The notes below the pieces were generated by a model. The model had not been told where the DNA came from, ran no database searches, and was given only the letters and a program-made list of their open reading frames with translations. A stretch of 31,684 nucleotides of DNA from FW021-bin31 sp964558275 (GTDB lineage: Bacteria > Bacteroidota > Bacteroidia > Chitinophagales > Chitinophagaceae), in the NCBI GenBank assembly GCA_964558275.1, contig CAZLDH010000009.1, positions 1-31,684 of the forward strand, read 5' to 3'. Of the stretch, positions 16,863 to 24,852 are shown piece by piece (positions within the stretch are counted from its first letter, which is position 1; each line of letters opens with the position of its first letter). A program made the position numbers and the translations under genes.

Positions 16863-17800
16863 GAATCAGATGCCTTAATTTGAAAAATACGTTTGATTTT
16901 GTAGTTTATTTTAGCTTGAGATTCATAATAAATTCGCATCAACACCTCTGCAAGAAAACCAAACAGAATAATTTGTAACCCGCCTAAAAGGCAAATAAGT
17001 CCAAGAATGAGTAAAGGACGATCTCCAATATCTGCACCTCCCAGTTTTACGATAAGTAAATAAATATTAATGATTACGCCAATAGAGAAGAATAAAATGC
17101 CCGGAGGACCAAAGAGGTGCATCGGACGTTGGAAATATTTTTGAAAAAATACAATAAAGAGCAAATCACTGATTACTTTGAAAGTTCTGCCAATACCATA
17201 TTTAGATTCTCCATGGATTCGTGCATGATGTTGCACATCTACTTCCGTCATCCTTGCGCCCTGCATAGCTGCAAGCACGGGAATAAAGCGGTGCATCTCT
17301 CCGTATAATCCAAGGCCTTTGGCAATATCTTGTCGAAACAGTTTGAGCGTACAGCCATAGTCGTGTAACCGTACATCTGTCATAGCACGAATGAGTCCGT
17401 TTGCTATTCTACTCGGAATTTTTTTTAACTGTATATCCTGTCTGTTTGCACGTTTACCGGCTACCACATCCCAGTCTTCTGTTTCCGCTTTTTTCAGAAG
17501 CATAGAGATGTCTTTGGGATCATTTTGTAGATCTCCATCTAGTGTTACAATATATTCTCCCTGTGCTTCACGAATGCCGGCAGACATGGCAGTGGTTTGG
17601 CCGTAGTTTTTATTTAATTCTACCAACTTAACTTGTTCATAGGCATATTTCTTTACTAACGGAATGGTTTTGTCAGAAGAACCATCATCTACCAAAATCA
17701 GTTCATAATCACAATCTGCTACAGACTCTTTTACGCGTGCCAGTAAAGGTTTGATGTTGTCTTCTTCGTTATATAATGTAATGACTATGGATAGTTTCAT
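16859..17800 (-). CDS. GT2 glycosyltransferase, ArnC/DPM1-like, with two C-terminal helices
   Basis: This GT-A enzyme probably loads a sugar from a nucleotide sugar onto undecaprenyl phosphate at the cytoplasmic face. Over 313 residues, SIVITLYNEEDNI opens the fold, LVDDGSSDKT near 36-45 binds nucleotide, and VTLDGDLQNDP near 84-94 holds the metal site. RIHGESKYGIGRTFKVISDL near 197-216 is the signature of the DPM1/ArnC/GtrB branch. Two hydrophobic segments (about 232-256 and 266-290) follow, as in ArnC and GtrB. It sits 11 bp after the GT39 gene, whose family uses exactly such polyprenyl-linked sugars, and overlaps the membrane protein gene downstream. The sugar is unknown. Confidence 0.88.
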   Translation of the reverse strand: MKLSIVITLYNEEDNIKPLLARVKESVADCDYELILVDDGSSDKTIPLVKKYAYEQVKLVELNKNYGQTTAMSAGIREAQGEYIVTLDGDLQNDPKDISMLLKKAETEDWDVVAGKRANRQDIQLKKIPSRIANGLIRAMTDVRLHDYGCTLKLFRQDIAKGLGLYGEMHRFIPVLAAMQGARMTEVDVQHHARIHGESKYGIGRTFKVISDLLFIVFFQKYFQRPMHLFGPPGILFFSIGVIINIYLLIVKLGGADIGDRPLLILGLICLLGGLQIILFGFLAEVLMRIYYESQAKINYKIKRIFQIKASDS

Positions 17801-17811
17801 GTACAGACTAA

Positions 17812-19338
17812 TTAATTTTTATCTTTTATAGACGAAATTTGCCGGTAAATAAAAGATGTATGTGAATTAAAAATTTCGTGTCTTTTTTGAATAAGTTTTA
17901 AATCATCTCTATCTTGAAGTGTTTCCTGATCATCGGAAATACTGATAATCAATGCATCTTGATGTTTTTTCAAGAAGTTATTTAATTCGGTGGTATCTTC
18001 TAATTCCGGAATGGGATGTTTGGCATAAAAAACGAAAGCATCATTGAATTTCTTCCAATAGGCGATAGGTCTGTCTTTATAGAGGTATGGCCGGGCTTTG
18101 AGCACGGTTGTTTGTGCATCAATTTTGGGATAGGGGTAGGCAAATACAATTAGCGTACTCAAGATGAAACTGCCGGCAATAAAATAAAAACTTTTGACAA
18201 ATTTTCTTTTTCTGAAATAATAAAAAGCAGCAATTCCGCCTATAGGAAAAAGAATAAAAAATATTGTTAGCCAGCCTAAATTCTGAAGCTCTGCCAATGA
18301 CTGCGACCAGAAGTAATAGGCTACCGGCAGTCCGACTGAAATGATAACTAATAAAATATAGGAAATGGTTAATCCTTTTCCTTTAATTACTTTCTTACTT
18401 AAATGATAAAGATAAGTACCCAGCATAATCGCAATAAAAGGATAAGCCGGAACGGTGTAATTAATTAATTTGGTTCTGGACAGACAGTAAAAGCCTACCA
18501 CGCATGCAAAGGATAAAAATGAAAGCAGTAGGATATCATTTTTTCGCATTCGCTTCCAGGTATGTCCGATGGCCTGAATAATAAAGACAGAAAAAGGCAG
18601 CATACCCACAAATACGAACAAGAAAGTAAGAACAAAAGGACCTCCATGACCACCCATAGAATCACTAAAACGATCTACATTATGGGTGATAAAGAAACCT
18701 TCCGTCCAGGCTCCATTGGTTCTTAAGTGAACCAGAATATACCAAGGGGCGGCAAATAAAATAACAAGTAAAATCCCCCACCATGGTTTTAATGCTGCAA
18801 TTGTTTTCCAATTTAAGCTTCGTTTAATTATTAGAAACAGGAACATAATCAATCCCGGAAGTAAAATGCCAATGGGTCCTTTTGCAAAAAAGGCAAGCCC
18901 GAGAAAAATATACATGAGTCCCCACCATTTCCATTTTGCAGACGTCCATCCTTTGAGGAAACAATATAAGGCTACCGTGTTGGTAAGGATAAGATATGGA
19001 TCTGGTGTCGCCAGTCGGAACTGAACAATAAAATGTATAGATGCAAGAAGGGTAAGGGTAGTCCACCACGCTATCTTGCGCCCCAGATAAGAAGAAGTAA
19101 AGAAAAAAGTGAAGATGATAAGTAATAATCCACAAACTGCAGAGAAAAAACGCGCACTGCCTTCGCTAACACCGCCTACAACATAAGAGACAATCATGGC
19201 ATAATATTCCAAGGCCGGCTTGTCTGTTCTTAGTTCTCCATTGTATATGGGTACAACCCAGTCATCTCTCTGTAACATTTCCCGGGCACATTCAGCGTTT
19301 CTTGCTTCTGCTACCTGATACACACTAATACTTCCCAA
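17812..19338 (-). CDS. GT39/ArnT-like polyprenyl-phosphate-sugar transferase (start uncertain)
   Basis: This multi-helix membrane enzyme of the PMT_2/ArnT superfamily transfers a sugar from a polyprenyl phosphate donor to an envelope acceptor on the periplasmic side. The family signature after helix 1 is YQVAEARNAECAREML, followed by RTDKPALEYY and a ladder of about ten to twelve helices. A soluble tail of about 100 residues follows. The Asp of the usual D-E pair in the first loop is Ala here (A-E). The coordinates use the TTG at 19338, but helix 1 (IVVLFVLGILLLFLRL) lies upstream of it in the same open frame. That frame runs back to the TAA of the epimerase gene at 19426-19428 with no ATG, GTG or TTG. 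The true start is thus a rare codon (ATT 19381-19383, ATC 19402-19404), or there is readthrough or an indel. Confidence 0.8.
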   Translation of the reverse strand: MGSISVYQVAEARNAECAREMLQRDDWVVPIYNGELRTDKPALEYYAMIVSYVVGGVSEGSARFFSAVCGLLLIIFTFFFTSSYLGRKIAWWTTLTLLASIHFIVQFRLATPDPYLILTNTVALYCFLKGWTSAKWKWWGLMYIFLGLAFFAKGPIGILLPGLIMFLFLIIKRSLNWKTIAALKPWWGILLVILFAAPWYILVHLRTNGAWTEGFFITHNVDRFSDSMGGHGGPFVLTFLFVFVGMLPFSVFIIQAIGHTWKRMRKNDILLLSFLSFACVVGFYCLSRTKLINYTVPAYPFIAIMLGTYLYHLSKKVIKGKGLTISYILLVIISVGLPVAYYFWSQSLAELQNLGWLTIFFILFPIGGIAAFYYFRKRKFVKSFYFIAGSFILSTLIVFAYPYPKIDAQTTVLKARPYLYKDRPIAYWKKFNDAFVFYAKHPIPELEDTTELNNFLKKHQDALIISISDDQETLQDRDDLKLIQKRHEIFNSHTSFIYRQISSIKDKN

Positions 19339-19425
19339 TCTTAAAAAAAGCAGGAGAATTCCTAAAACAAATAGTACAACAATGTTCCGATTTGAAGATT
19401 TGATAGCATTTAGTTTTAAGGTGAA

Positions 19426-20388
19426 TTATTGCGTTTCTTTTTTCCAGTCAATAAATTTTTTTACACCTTCTTTTAAAGAAGTATTGGGGCGATACCCTAA
19501 TATTTTTTTAGCTTTTGAGATATTAGCACTGGTTTGTTTCACATCTCCAGGTTGTTCTTCAATGAATCGGGTTTTAGCTTTCTGATCCATAGCCTCTTCC
19601 AATGCATTAACCATCTCCAGCAAAGTTACGGTATTTCCATTCCCTATATTAAAAATATTAAACTTTTCCGCTCCTTTATAATCCAAAGCTTTCATAATTC
19701 CATCAACAATATCTGTAATGTAGGTATAATCCCGGGAAGTGCTACCATCTCCATAAAGGGTAATCTCTTTATGCTGACTCATTAAGTGATGAAACTTATG
19801 TATTGCTAAATCCGGTCGTTGACGTGGTCCGTAAACGGTGAAAAAGCGCAAGGCAGTAAACCGGATATTGTAGAGATGTGAATAAACTTGTCCCATGCCT
19901 TCTCCGGCCATTTTTGTGGAGGCATAAGGACTGATTTGCTTTAGATTGGGTTCTGTCTCTCTCCAGGGAACGTTAGGATTATTTCCGTAAACACTACTGG
20001 AGGAAGCAAATATAAAGGAGGATATTTTAGTGGCTCTTGCAAATTCCAATAAATTTAAAGTGCCGTTCACATTGGTTTGATAATACCCTCTTGGATCTTG
20101 GATGCTGGGACGTACTCCTGCTTTTCCTGCCAAATGAATAATATGGTCAATCTTTTCGCCGGCGGTTATTTTTTCCAACTGCGGAGTGGATAGCGTAGCT
20201 AAATCTTCTACAATGAGTTCAAAATGAGGATGAGATAAGGAATGGACGATGTTTGATTCCTTAATGGATCGAGGGTAAAAAGAATCAAAATTATCGATAC
20301 ATAATATTTTATGTCCCTGCGCTAGAAGCACCTCTGTGAGATGACTTCCTATAAATCCTGCACCGCCTGTTAATAAGATTGTTTTCAT
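19426..20388 (-). CDS. NAD-dependent nucleotide-sugar 4-epimerase (UDP-uronate/GlcNAc type)
   Basis: The 320-residue extended SDR has TGGAGFIGSHL at 7-17, HLAGKAGVRPSIQDPRGYYQTNVNGT near 85-110, SSSSVYGNN near 129-137, and the catalytic YASTK near 154-158. ALRFFTVYGPRQRPDLA and DGSTSRDYTYITDI complete the family pattern. The AGVRPS motif resembles UDP-glucuronate 4-epimerases and WbpP/Gne-type UDP-HexNAc epimerases; the exact substrate cannot be settled by eye. It is the first gene of the minus-strand cassette and would supply the activated sugar for the GT2 and GT39 enzymes. Its stop codon is in the same frame as the next gene, which lacks an ordinary start. Confidence 0.87.
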   Translation of the reverse strand: MKTILLTGGAGFIGSHLTEVLLAQGHKILCIDNFDSFYPRSIKESNIVHSLSHPHFELIVEDLATLSTPQLEKITAGEKIDHIIHLAGKAGVRPSIQDPRGYYQTNVNGTLNLLEFARATKISSFIFASSSSVYGNNPNVPWRETEPNLKQISPYASTKMAGEGMGQVYSHLYNIRFTALRFFTVYGPRQRPDLAIHKFHHLMSQHKEITLYGDGSTSRDYTYITDIVDGIMKALDYKGAEKFNIFNIGNGNTVTLLEMVNALEEAMDQKAKTRFIEEQPGDVKQTSANISKAKKILGYRPNTSLKEGVKKFIDWKKETQ

Positions 20389-20411
20389 ACCTCTTTTTAA
20401 AAGTCAATGTA

Positions 20412-20457
20412 ATGGGAATAGTTTTGGGTAAAAGATTTTTATAATTCCCATCCCAAA
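20412..20457 (-). other. Overlapping inverted repeats in the epimerase leader
   Basis: ATGGGAAT (20412-20419) is complementary to ATTCCCAT (20444-20451), and TTTGGG (20424-20429 region) to CCCAAA (20452-20457). The two pairings interleave, so in the minus-strand leader they would form either alternative hairpins or a pseudoknot-like fold. They lie between the predicted start of transcription and the ATG at 20388. Confidence 0.35.
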
Positions 20458-20460
20458 GAG

Positions 20461-20468
20461 CAAAAGTA
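20461..20468 (-). promoter_or_regulatory. Bacteroidota -7 promoter element for the epimerase-GT39-GT2-membrane cassette
   Basis: On the minus strand TACTTTTG matches TAnnTTTG. It would give a leader of about 65 bases that contains the interleaved inverted repeats at 20412-20457. A TTTG further upstream is closer than the usual -33 spacing, so the upstream half is uncertain. Confidence 0.4.
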
Positions 20469-20587
20469 ATTAAGTTTGTTTCAAAAAAACGGAATTAAAT
20501 AAATTATTGGAACTTTGTAGTATATAATATTTTTCTTTTATGATAATAATCTATTTTAGCATACATTCGGCGCTTAAACAATAATTA

Positions 20588-21739
20588 ATGAAAGTAGTAC
20601 ACTTTAGAAAGATTTTTTCACAACTAACAGAGACCTTTGTGTATGATTTGCTTGTAGAATTGGATAAACAGAAAATAGAGAATCATATAATTACAATTCA
20701 GCGTAAAAATAGGGTTAAACGACCTTTTCCTCATGTGGAAGTGGCTATACCTTTTGGAAAATCTAATCCAAAACGTCTTTTTAGAAAATTTGTTGGAAAA
20801 TATATTATACATCACCATCCAAAATATATGTGGAAAGCTTCGCAAAAAAAAGTTCATGATCTGCTAATAAAAAAAGAACCTGACGTTATTCATGCTCATT
20901 TTGGAAGAGGGGGTGTTTATATGGCTTCTATAGCCCAAGCATTAAATATTCCTTTTGTTATCTCTTTTCATGGTCATGATGCATTCGGATTGACTAAGAA
21001 AAAGTTTTGGAGCGAACAATATAGAGCTATCGGCAGACAAAAAGTGATAATAACCTGTGTATCGGAATATATGAAAAACTATCTTAGTAATTATTTTCCG
21101 GAAAATAAAATAAGGGTGGTACACGTAGGTAAGAAGCTAGATAATTATTGTTTTAGACTACCTGAAAAAAAAATAGAAAATTGGCTCTCCATTGGTAGGT
21201 TTAAAGAAAAAAAGGGCTTTGATGATGCTATAAAAGCATTTTCTCAAATTGTTGAAAAATATCCAAACCAAACACTTAGAATAATAGGGGGGGGAGGGCG
21301 ATTGAAGTCGAAAATGAATCGGCTGATCAAAGAATTGAATATGGAGAAGAATATTTTCCTTTTAGGTGCTCTTCCTCATACTGAAGTAAAACAAGAATTA
21401 CAACATGCAGATGCTTTTATTTTGACTAGTAAAATGGCTAAGAATGGGGATATGGAAGGAGTGCCTACTGTTTTAATGGAAGCTCAAGCTGTTGGAAAAC
21501 CTTGTGTATCTACCCTTCATTCAGGGATACCGGAGGTATTCCCAGAGTGTGCCCAATCTTTTTTGGCGGAAGAAAAAAATATAGATAATATCGTGCAAAA
21601 GATAGAAGATTTATTATCCTGTTCAGTAGAAGAATTACAAAAAATTTCTCAAGCTGGGAGAGAAAAAATAATGCAAGATTTTAACATAGAAAAAGAGGCT
21701 AAAAAGCTCATTCAAATTTATTATGAAAGTTTGGCATGA
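20588..21739 (+). CDS. GT4-family glycosyltransferase
   Basis: The 383 residues have the GT-B two-domain fold. The N-terminal half contains the family pattern DVIHAHFGRGGVYMASIA (about 98-115) and ISFHGHDAFGL. The C-terminal GT4 domain (PF00534) has LSIGRFKEKKGFDDAIKAF near 202-220, LRIIGGGGRLK near 235-245, FLLGALPHTEV, and the donor-binding GDMEGVPTVLMEAQAVGKPCVST near 292-314 with its conserved Glu residues. It is cytosolic and builds a surface polysaccharide; donor and acceptor are unknown. The IIGGGG motif is written with a run of eight G at 21287-21294, a possible slippage site. It heads a plus-strand run with the pyruvyl transferase (24 bp gap) and a Stealth gene. Confidence 0.9.
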   Translation: MKVVHFRKIFSQLTETFVYDLLVELDKQKIENHIITIQRKNRVKRPFPHVEVAIPFGKSNPKRLFRKFVGKYIIHHHPKYMWKASQKKVHDLLIKKEPDVIHAHFGRGGVYMASIAQALNIPFVISFHGHDAFGLTKKKFWSEQYRAIGRQKVIITCVSEYMKNYLSNYFPENKIRVVHVGKKLDNYCFRLPEKKIENWLSIGRFKEKKGFDDAIKAFSQIVEKYPNQTLRIIGGGGRLKSKMNRLIKELNMEKNIFLLGALPHTEVKQELQHADAFILTSKMAKNGDMEGVPTVLMEAQAVGKPCVSTLHSGIPEVFPECAQSFLAEEKNIDNIVQKIEDLLSCSVEELQKISQAGREKIMQDFNIEKEAKKLIQIYYESLA

Positions 21740-21763
21740 TTCTATGTGAGATATGATGAATTT

Positions 21764-22924
21764 ATGAAAAAGAAAAAAGTACTTTTATTTAATGCAGTAC
21801 CAACAAATAATGGTGATGCAGCGTTGGTGTTTTCTCTCTATGATTTATTAGAAAAGAAAGGATATGATGTATCTATTGCTTCAAACCATTATGATTTGGT
21901 GGCGCCAATTTATGGGGATAAATATAATATAGTAAAGGAACTGGGGAAATATAATATATCCAAGAAAATAAGGTTTTCTTCTTCTTTTCTTAGAACATTA
22001 TTTACTCCCTTGTTCTTCTTATTGTCTAAACCTTTTATGCAAGCAAAGGTTTTGGTTGCTTGTCCCGGTGGATACATAAACAGCTATTATGGGTTTTCTA
22101 AAATTGTTGCTACATTAATGATGGGGAAGTTGCTGGGTAAGAAAACAGCGATTTATTCTCAGTCTATTGGACCTCTGAATAATAAAGATAAAAGGTTAAT
22201 GAGATTAATGTATAGATTTGTGGATGTTGTCTATGCAAGAGACGAATATTCTTATCAATTACTTCATCATTTATTACCCAGTGGAAAAAGATATTACAGA
22301 GTAGAGGATGCAGCTTTTATTATTCCTTTTATGCCGGTTGATACGGAAAACAAAAAGGTTGCTATTTCGGTGAGAGCATGGAAACATGATAATAGAAAGA
22401 AGGAGTCCTTTTTTAAGATTATTGAGCAGAACATATGTTTTCTTGTATCCAAAGGATATACAGTTGATTTTATTTCAACATGTCAGGGATTAAATGATTA
22501 TGTTGATGATTCGGTTATAGCATCTGAAATATATGCCATATTGGATCCTGAAATACAAAATAAGGTGACTGTAAATTCAAAGTATTTTACAATGTCAGAA
22601 CTGCAGGAAAAGATTGCAGAATACGATTGTGTTATTGGAACCAGGTTGCATATGTGTATTCTATCCATGCTTAAAGGAAAACCTTGTTTTAATATAAGCT
22701 ATGAAAGAAAAGGAAAAGAAGCATACAAATACCTGGGTTTAGAAGACTATTCTGTAGATTATAATGAGAAAGTAAGTGTTGTTGAAAGTCGATTAATTTC
22801 TTTTTTCAATAATTTGGATGATATAGCTGAAAAAATTAAAATAGTTATGCCAGAACAAAATATGAAAGCTGAAAATTATTTTAATCAATTTTTAGAGAGA
22901 ATGAATATGCATAAATCGATGTGA
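21764..22924 (+). CDS. Polysaccharide pyruvyl transferase family protein
   Basis: The family (PF04230) adds pyruvate ketals from PEP to sugars of extracellular polysaccharides. MKKKKVLLFNAVPTNNGDAAL opens the GT-B-like fold, with LVACPGGYIN and AIYSQSIGPLN in the first domain. The diagnostic CVIGTRLHMCILSMLKGKPCFNISYERKG is near residues 296-324. The frame extends six codons further to a GTG at 21746, but the ATG at 21764 directly precedes the fold and is preferred, giving 386 residues. Some members (CsaB-like) modify cell-wall polymers and others are only distantly related, so the reaction is inferred from family. It lies between a GT4 and a Stealth gene, consistent with capsule or exopolysaccharide synthesis. 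Confidence 0.87.
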   Translation: MKKKKVLLFNAVPTNNGDAALVFSLYDLLEKKGYDVSIASNHYDLVAPIYGDKYNIVKELGKYNISKKIRFSSSFLRTLFTPLFFLLSKPFMQAKVLVACPGGYINSYYGFSKIVATLMMGKLLGKKTAIYSQSIGPLNNKDKRLMRLMYRFVDVVYARDEYSYQLLHHLLPSGKRYYRVEDAAFIIPFMPVDTENKKVAISVRAWKHDNRKKESFFKIIEQNICFLVSKGYTVDFISTCQGLNDYVDDSVIASEIYAILDPEIQNKVTVNSKYFTMSELQEKIAEYDCVIGTRLHMCILSMLKGKPCFNISYERKGKEAYKYLGLEDYSVDYNEKVSVVESRLISFFNNLDDIAEKIKIVMPEQNMKAENYFNQFLERMNMHKSM

Positions 22925-22963
22925 TGGGTATAATGTTTATTATATAATTTGTTATTTGTAAAT

Positions 22964-23923
22964 ATGATACAAATTAAAAATAACGATAAAGAAAGGATTG
23001 ATCTTGTCTATCTGTGGGTAGATGGAAATGATCCTAAATGGCAAGAAAGAAAAAGAAAGGCAACAGGTGCACAATTTGGTCATTCAGAAATTGATGCCAA
23101 AGGTCGTTATGTGAGTAATGATGAACTTAAATATTCTTTGCGTTCTGTAGAAAAATATATTCCTTGGATAGGAAAAATATTTATTGTGACTGATAATCAA
23201 ATCCCGGAATGGTTAAATGTTGCTCATCCACAAATAAATGTCATAGATCATTCTCAAATATTACCTAAAGAAATACTAACTTGTTTCAATTCTAGAGTCA
23301 TTGAATATGCATTATATAAAATTCCGAAATTATCCGAACGTTTTTTATTTGCTAATGATGACATGCTTTTTAATAGGGATTTAAAAGAAGATTTCTTTTT
23401 TAAAGAAGATGGGTTTCCGATAGTACGTATGAAGAAAGAACGTTTTGGGACGTTCTATAATAAATTACGAACTTTAGTAGGGAAACCGCCGGGCAATTAC
23501 CGTTCTACAATTTACGAGGCTATAGCTTCTATCAAAGAGAAATTTAGGAAAAATTACTATGGAATCCCTCATCATAATATAGATGCCTATAAAAAAACAG
23601 ATTACAAGTATGCTGTTGAGGAACTGTTTAAAGAGGAAATTAAAATATCCATGTTTAATCGTGTCAAGTCAAATAATGATGTCCAACGTTTTGCTTTTAG
23701 TCTCTATGCGCTGGCTATTAATCATGCTTATCCTCAATATGTAAATAAATATACCTCTTTACGCAATCAAATCTATAAAGATGATGCCCAAGACCGTATG
23801 CAAAAATATAACCCTGCTCTTTTTTGCATGAATGATAATCAAAAAGCAACAGATGAGGATAGAAAGGCAGTTAAGGATTATCTGGAAGAACATTTCCCCG
23901 ATAAATCTGCTTTTGAGAAATAA
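22964..23923 (+). CDS. Stealth-family capsular polysaccharide phosphotransferase (first copy)
   Basis: Stealth proteins are predicted hexose-1-phosphate transferases that make phosphodiester-linked glycans. CR1 is IDLVYLWVDGNDPKW at 12-26. CR2 spans about 53-153, including NDELKYSLRSVEKYIPWIGKIF and RFLFANDDMLFNRDL. CR3 is GIPHHNIDAYKK near 203-214. A short CR4-like FCMNDNQ lies near the end. The usual domain order and a length of 319 residues are kept. The frame opens at a TTG at 22949, but the ATG at 22964 lies directly before the fold and is preferred. The gene ends six bases before a palindromic repeat array and faces a second Stealth gene beyond it. Confidence 0.9.
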   Translation: MIQIKNNDKERIDLVYLWVDGNDPKWQERKRKATGAQFGHSEIDAKGRYVSNDELKYSLRSVEKYIPWIGKIFIVTDNQIPEWLNVAHPQINVIDHSQILPKEILTCFNSRVIEYALYKIPKLSERFLFANDDMLFNRDLKEDFFFKEDGFPIVRMKKERFGTFYNKLRTLVGKPPGNYRSTIYEAIASIKEKFRKNYYGIPHHNIDAYKKTDYKYAVEELFKEEIKISMFNRVKSNNDVQRFAFSLYALAINHAYPQYVNKYTSLRNQIYKDDAQDRMQKYNPALFCMNDNQKATDEDRKAVKDYLEEHFPDKSAFEK

Positions 23924-23929
23924 GGAAGG

Positions 23930-24212
23930 AGGTCGTATATGAAAGAGCGAAACATGCGACCTCTCCGAGGTCGGTCGGATATTGCCATTTTTTACAAAGA
24001 TGTGACCTCTCCGAGGTCAGTTAGCGGGAGATTCAAGGGCTTTTAGCTTTACAAATATGAACGTTCTCCGAGGTTCCGAGCAATATGATATCTTGTACAT
24101 GATTGTTGTTCGTATCTTGCGTATTATCTTCCTGGTTTGCAGACATCAGAGATGTCAAATGTTTTTAGATATAGAGGGTTGTATCCTTTTTCGACCTTGT
24201 AAAGGTCGTATG
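23930..24212. repeat. Palindromic repeat block, copy A (about 280 bp)
   Basis: This block matches 24845-25129 (copy B) over about 280 bp with roughly three substitutions and two 2-base indels. It contains three clear palindromes: CGACCTC-TCC-GAGGTCG (23957-23973), TGACCTC-TCC-GAGGTCA (24003-24019) and GACATC-AGA-GATGTC (24142-24156). A fourth, CGACCTT-GTA-AAGGTCG (24192-24208), is followed by GTAT. A decayed relative with CTCCGAGGTT lies near 24064-24078. The left end begins with half of the CGACCTT palindrome (GAGGTCGTATATG), so a further unit was lost next to the Stealth stop codon. Confidence 0.9.
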
Positions 24213-24219
24213 TATATCT

Positions 24220-24681
24220 TTAGGAAATCCAGTCAAATAAATATTCATCTTTATATTCAATCTCAAAGGCTTTTAAGAAAGCTAAATATTCACTTTGAAA
24301 AGTCTTTTTCTTATGATGTTGTTTTTGATTCAAAACGTATTTTACTACGCGGTCAATAGCGGAATGGCTATAAGAAAATGCTCCATAACCTCCTTGCCAT
24401 TGAAATTTATTTTTGGTAAACTTTTTTTCCTTAATAAAGTTCGTAGAAGCCTTTTTGGTTTCTCTAACTAAATTTGATATAGATTCATTGGGGTTTAATC
24501 CTATAAAAATATGGATATGGTCTGGCATGCCATTTATCGCAAGCATTTTATGCCCACGTTCTTGTATGATACCGGTAAGATACTTATATAATTCGGTTTC
24601 CCATTTAGAATTAATCAAGGCTGCTCTATATTTGACAGCAAATATTATCTGTACATGTAACTGAGTAAAATGATTAGCCAT
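24220..24681 (-). CDS. tnpA: IS200/IS605-type Y1 transposase, REP-associated (RAYT-like)
   Basis: The 153 residues are a complete Y1_Tnp domain. The HUH motif is H55-I-H57 in MPDHIHIFIGL. The nucleophile is probably Y115 in VVKYVLNQKQHH, which keeps the Y-x3-Q spacing of TnpA. Such enzymes cut and join single-stranded DNA at hairpins through a covalent phosphotyrosine. No TnpB is present. Flanking hairpins (palindrome at 24192-24208, 12 bp past the stop, and 24783-24797 upstream) plus the surrounding repeats favour a REP-associated domesticated transposase over an ordinary IS200. The frame is intact, so activity is plausible. The 100 bp ahead of its ATG show no recognisable promoter. Confidence 0.9.
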   Translation of the reverse strand: MANHFTQLHVQIIFAVKYRAALINSKWETELYKYLTGIIQERGHKMLAINGMPDHIHIFIGLNPNESISNLVRETKKASTNFIKEKKFTKNKFQWQGGYGAFSYSHSAIDRVVKYVLNQKQHHKKKTFQSEYLAFLKAFEIEYKDEYLFDWIS

Positions 24682-24782
24682 AGCATATTGTTATGTGGTT
24701 ATAGCCAAGTTACCATAAATTTTTCACATCGGCAGAAGCAGGAGATGAATTGATAGTGACATAGGTTGGGTTATGCTGTGAT

Positions 24783-24852
24783 GACATCAGAGATGTCAAA
24801 TGTTTTTAGGTATAAGGGGTTATACCCTTTTTCGACCTTGTAAAGGTCGTAT
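24783..24852. repeat. Palindromic repeat module X2
   Basis: It contains GACATC-AGA-GATGTC (24783-24797), an AAGGGG...CCCTT hairpin (about 24814-24830) and CGACCTT-GTA-AAGGTCG (24833-24849) followed by GTAT. The same three-hairpin order occurs at 24142-24212 and 25058-25130. In the middle hairpin the bases differ between copies (GGGGTTATACCCC-like here, GGGTTGTATCC and GGGTTGTGTCC in the others), so pairing is best kept in this copy. Confidence 0.8.

Noticed and set aside
24057..24359. 100-residue plus-strand frame over repeat copy A and the 3' part of tnpA
   Set aside because: Its sequence is made of palindromic repeat and the antisense of the transposase gene; no protein-like pattern.
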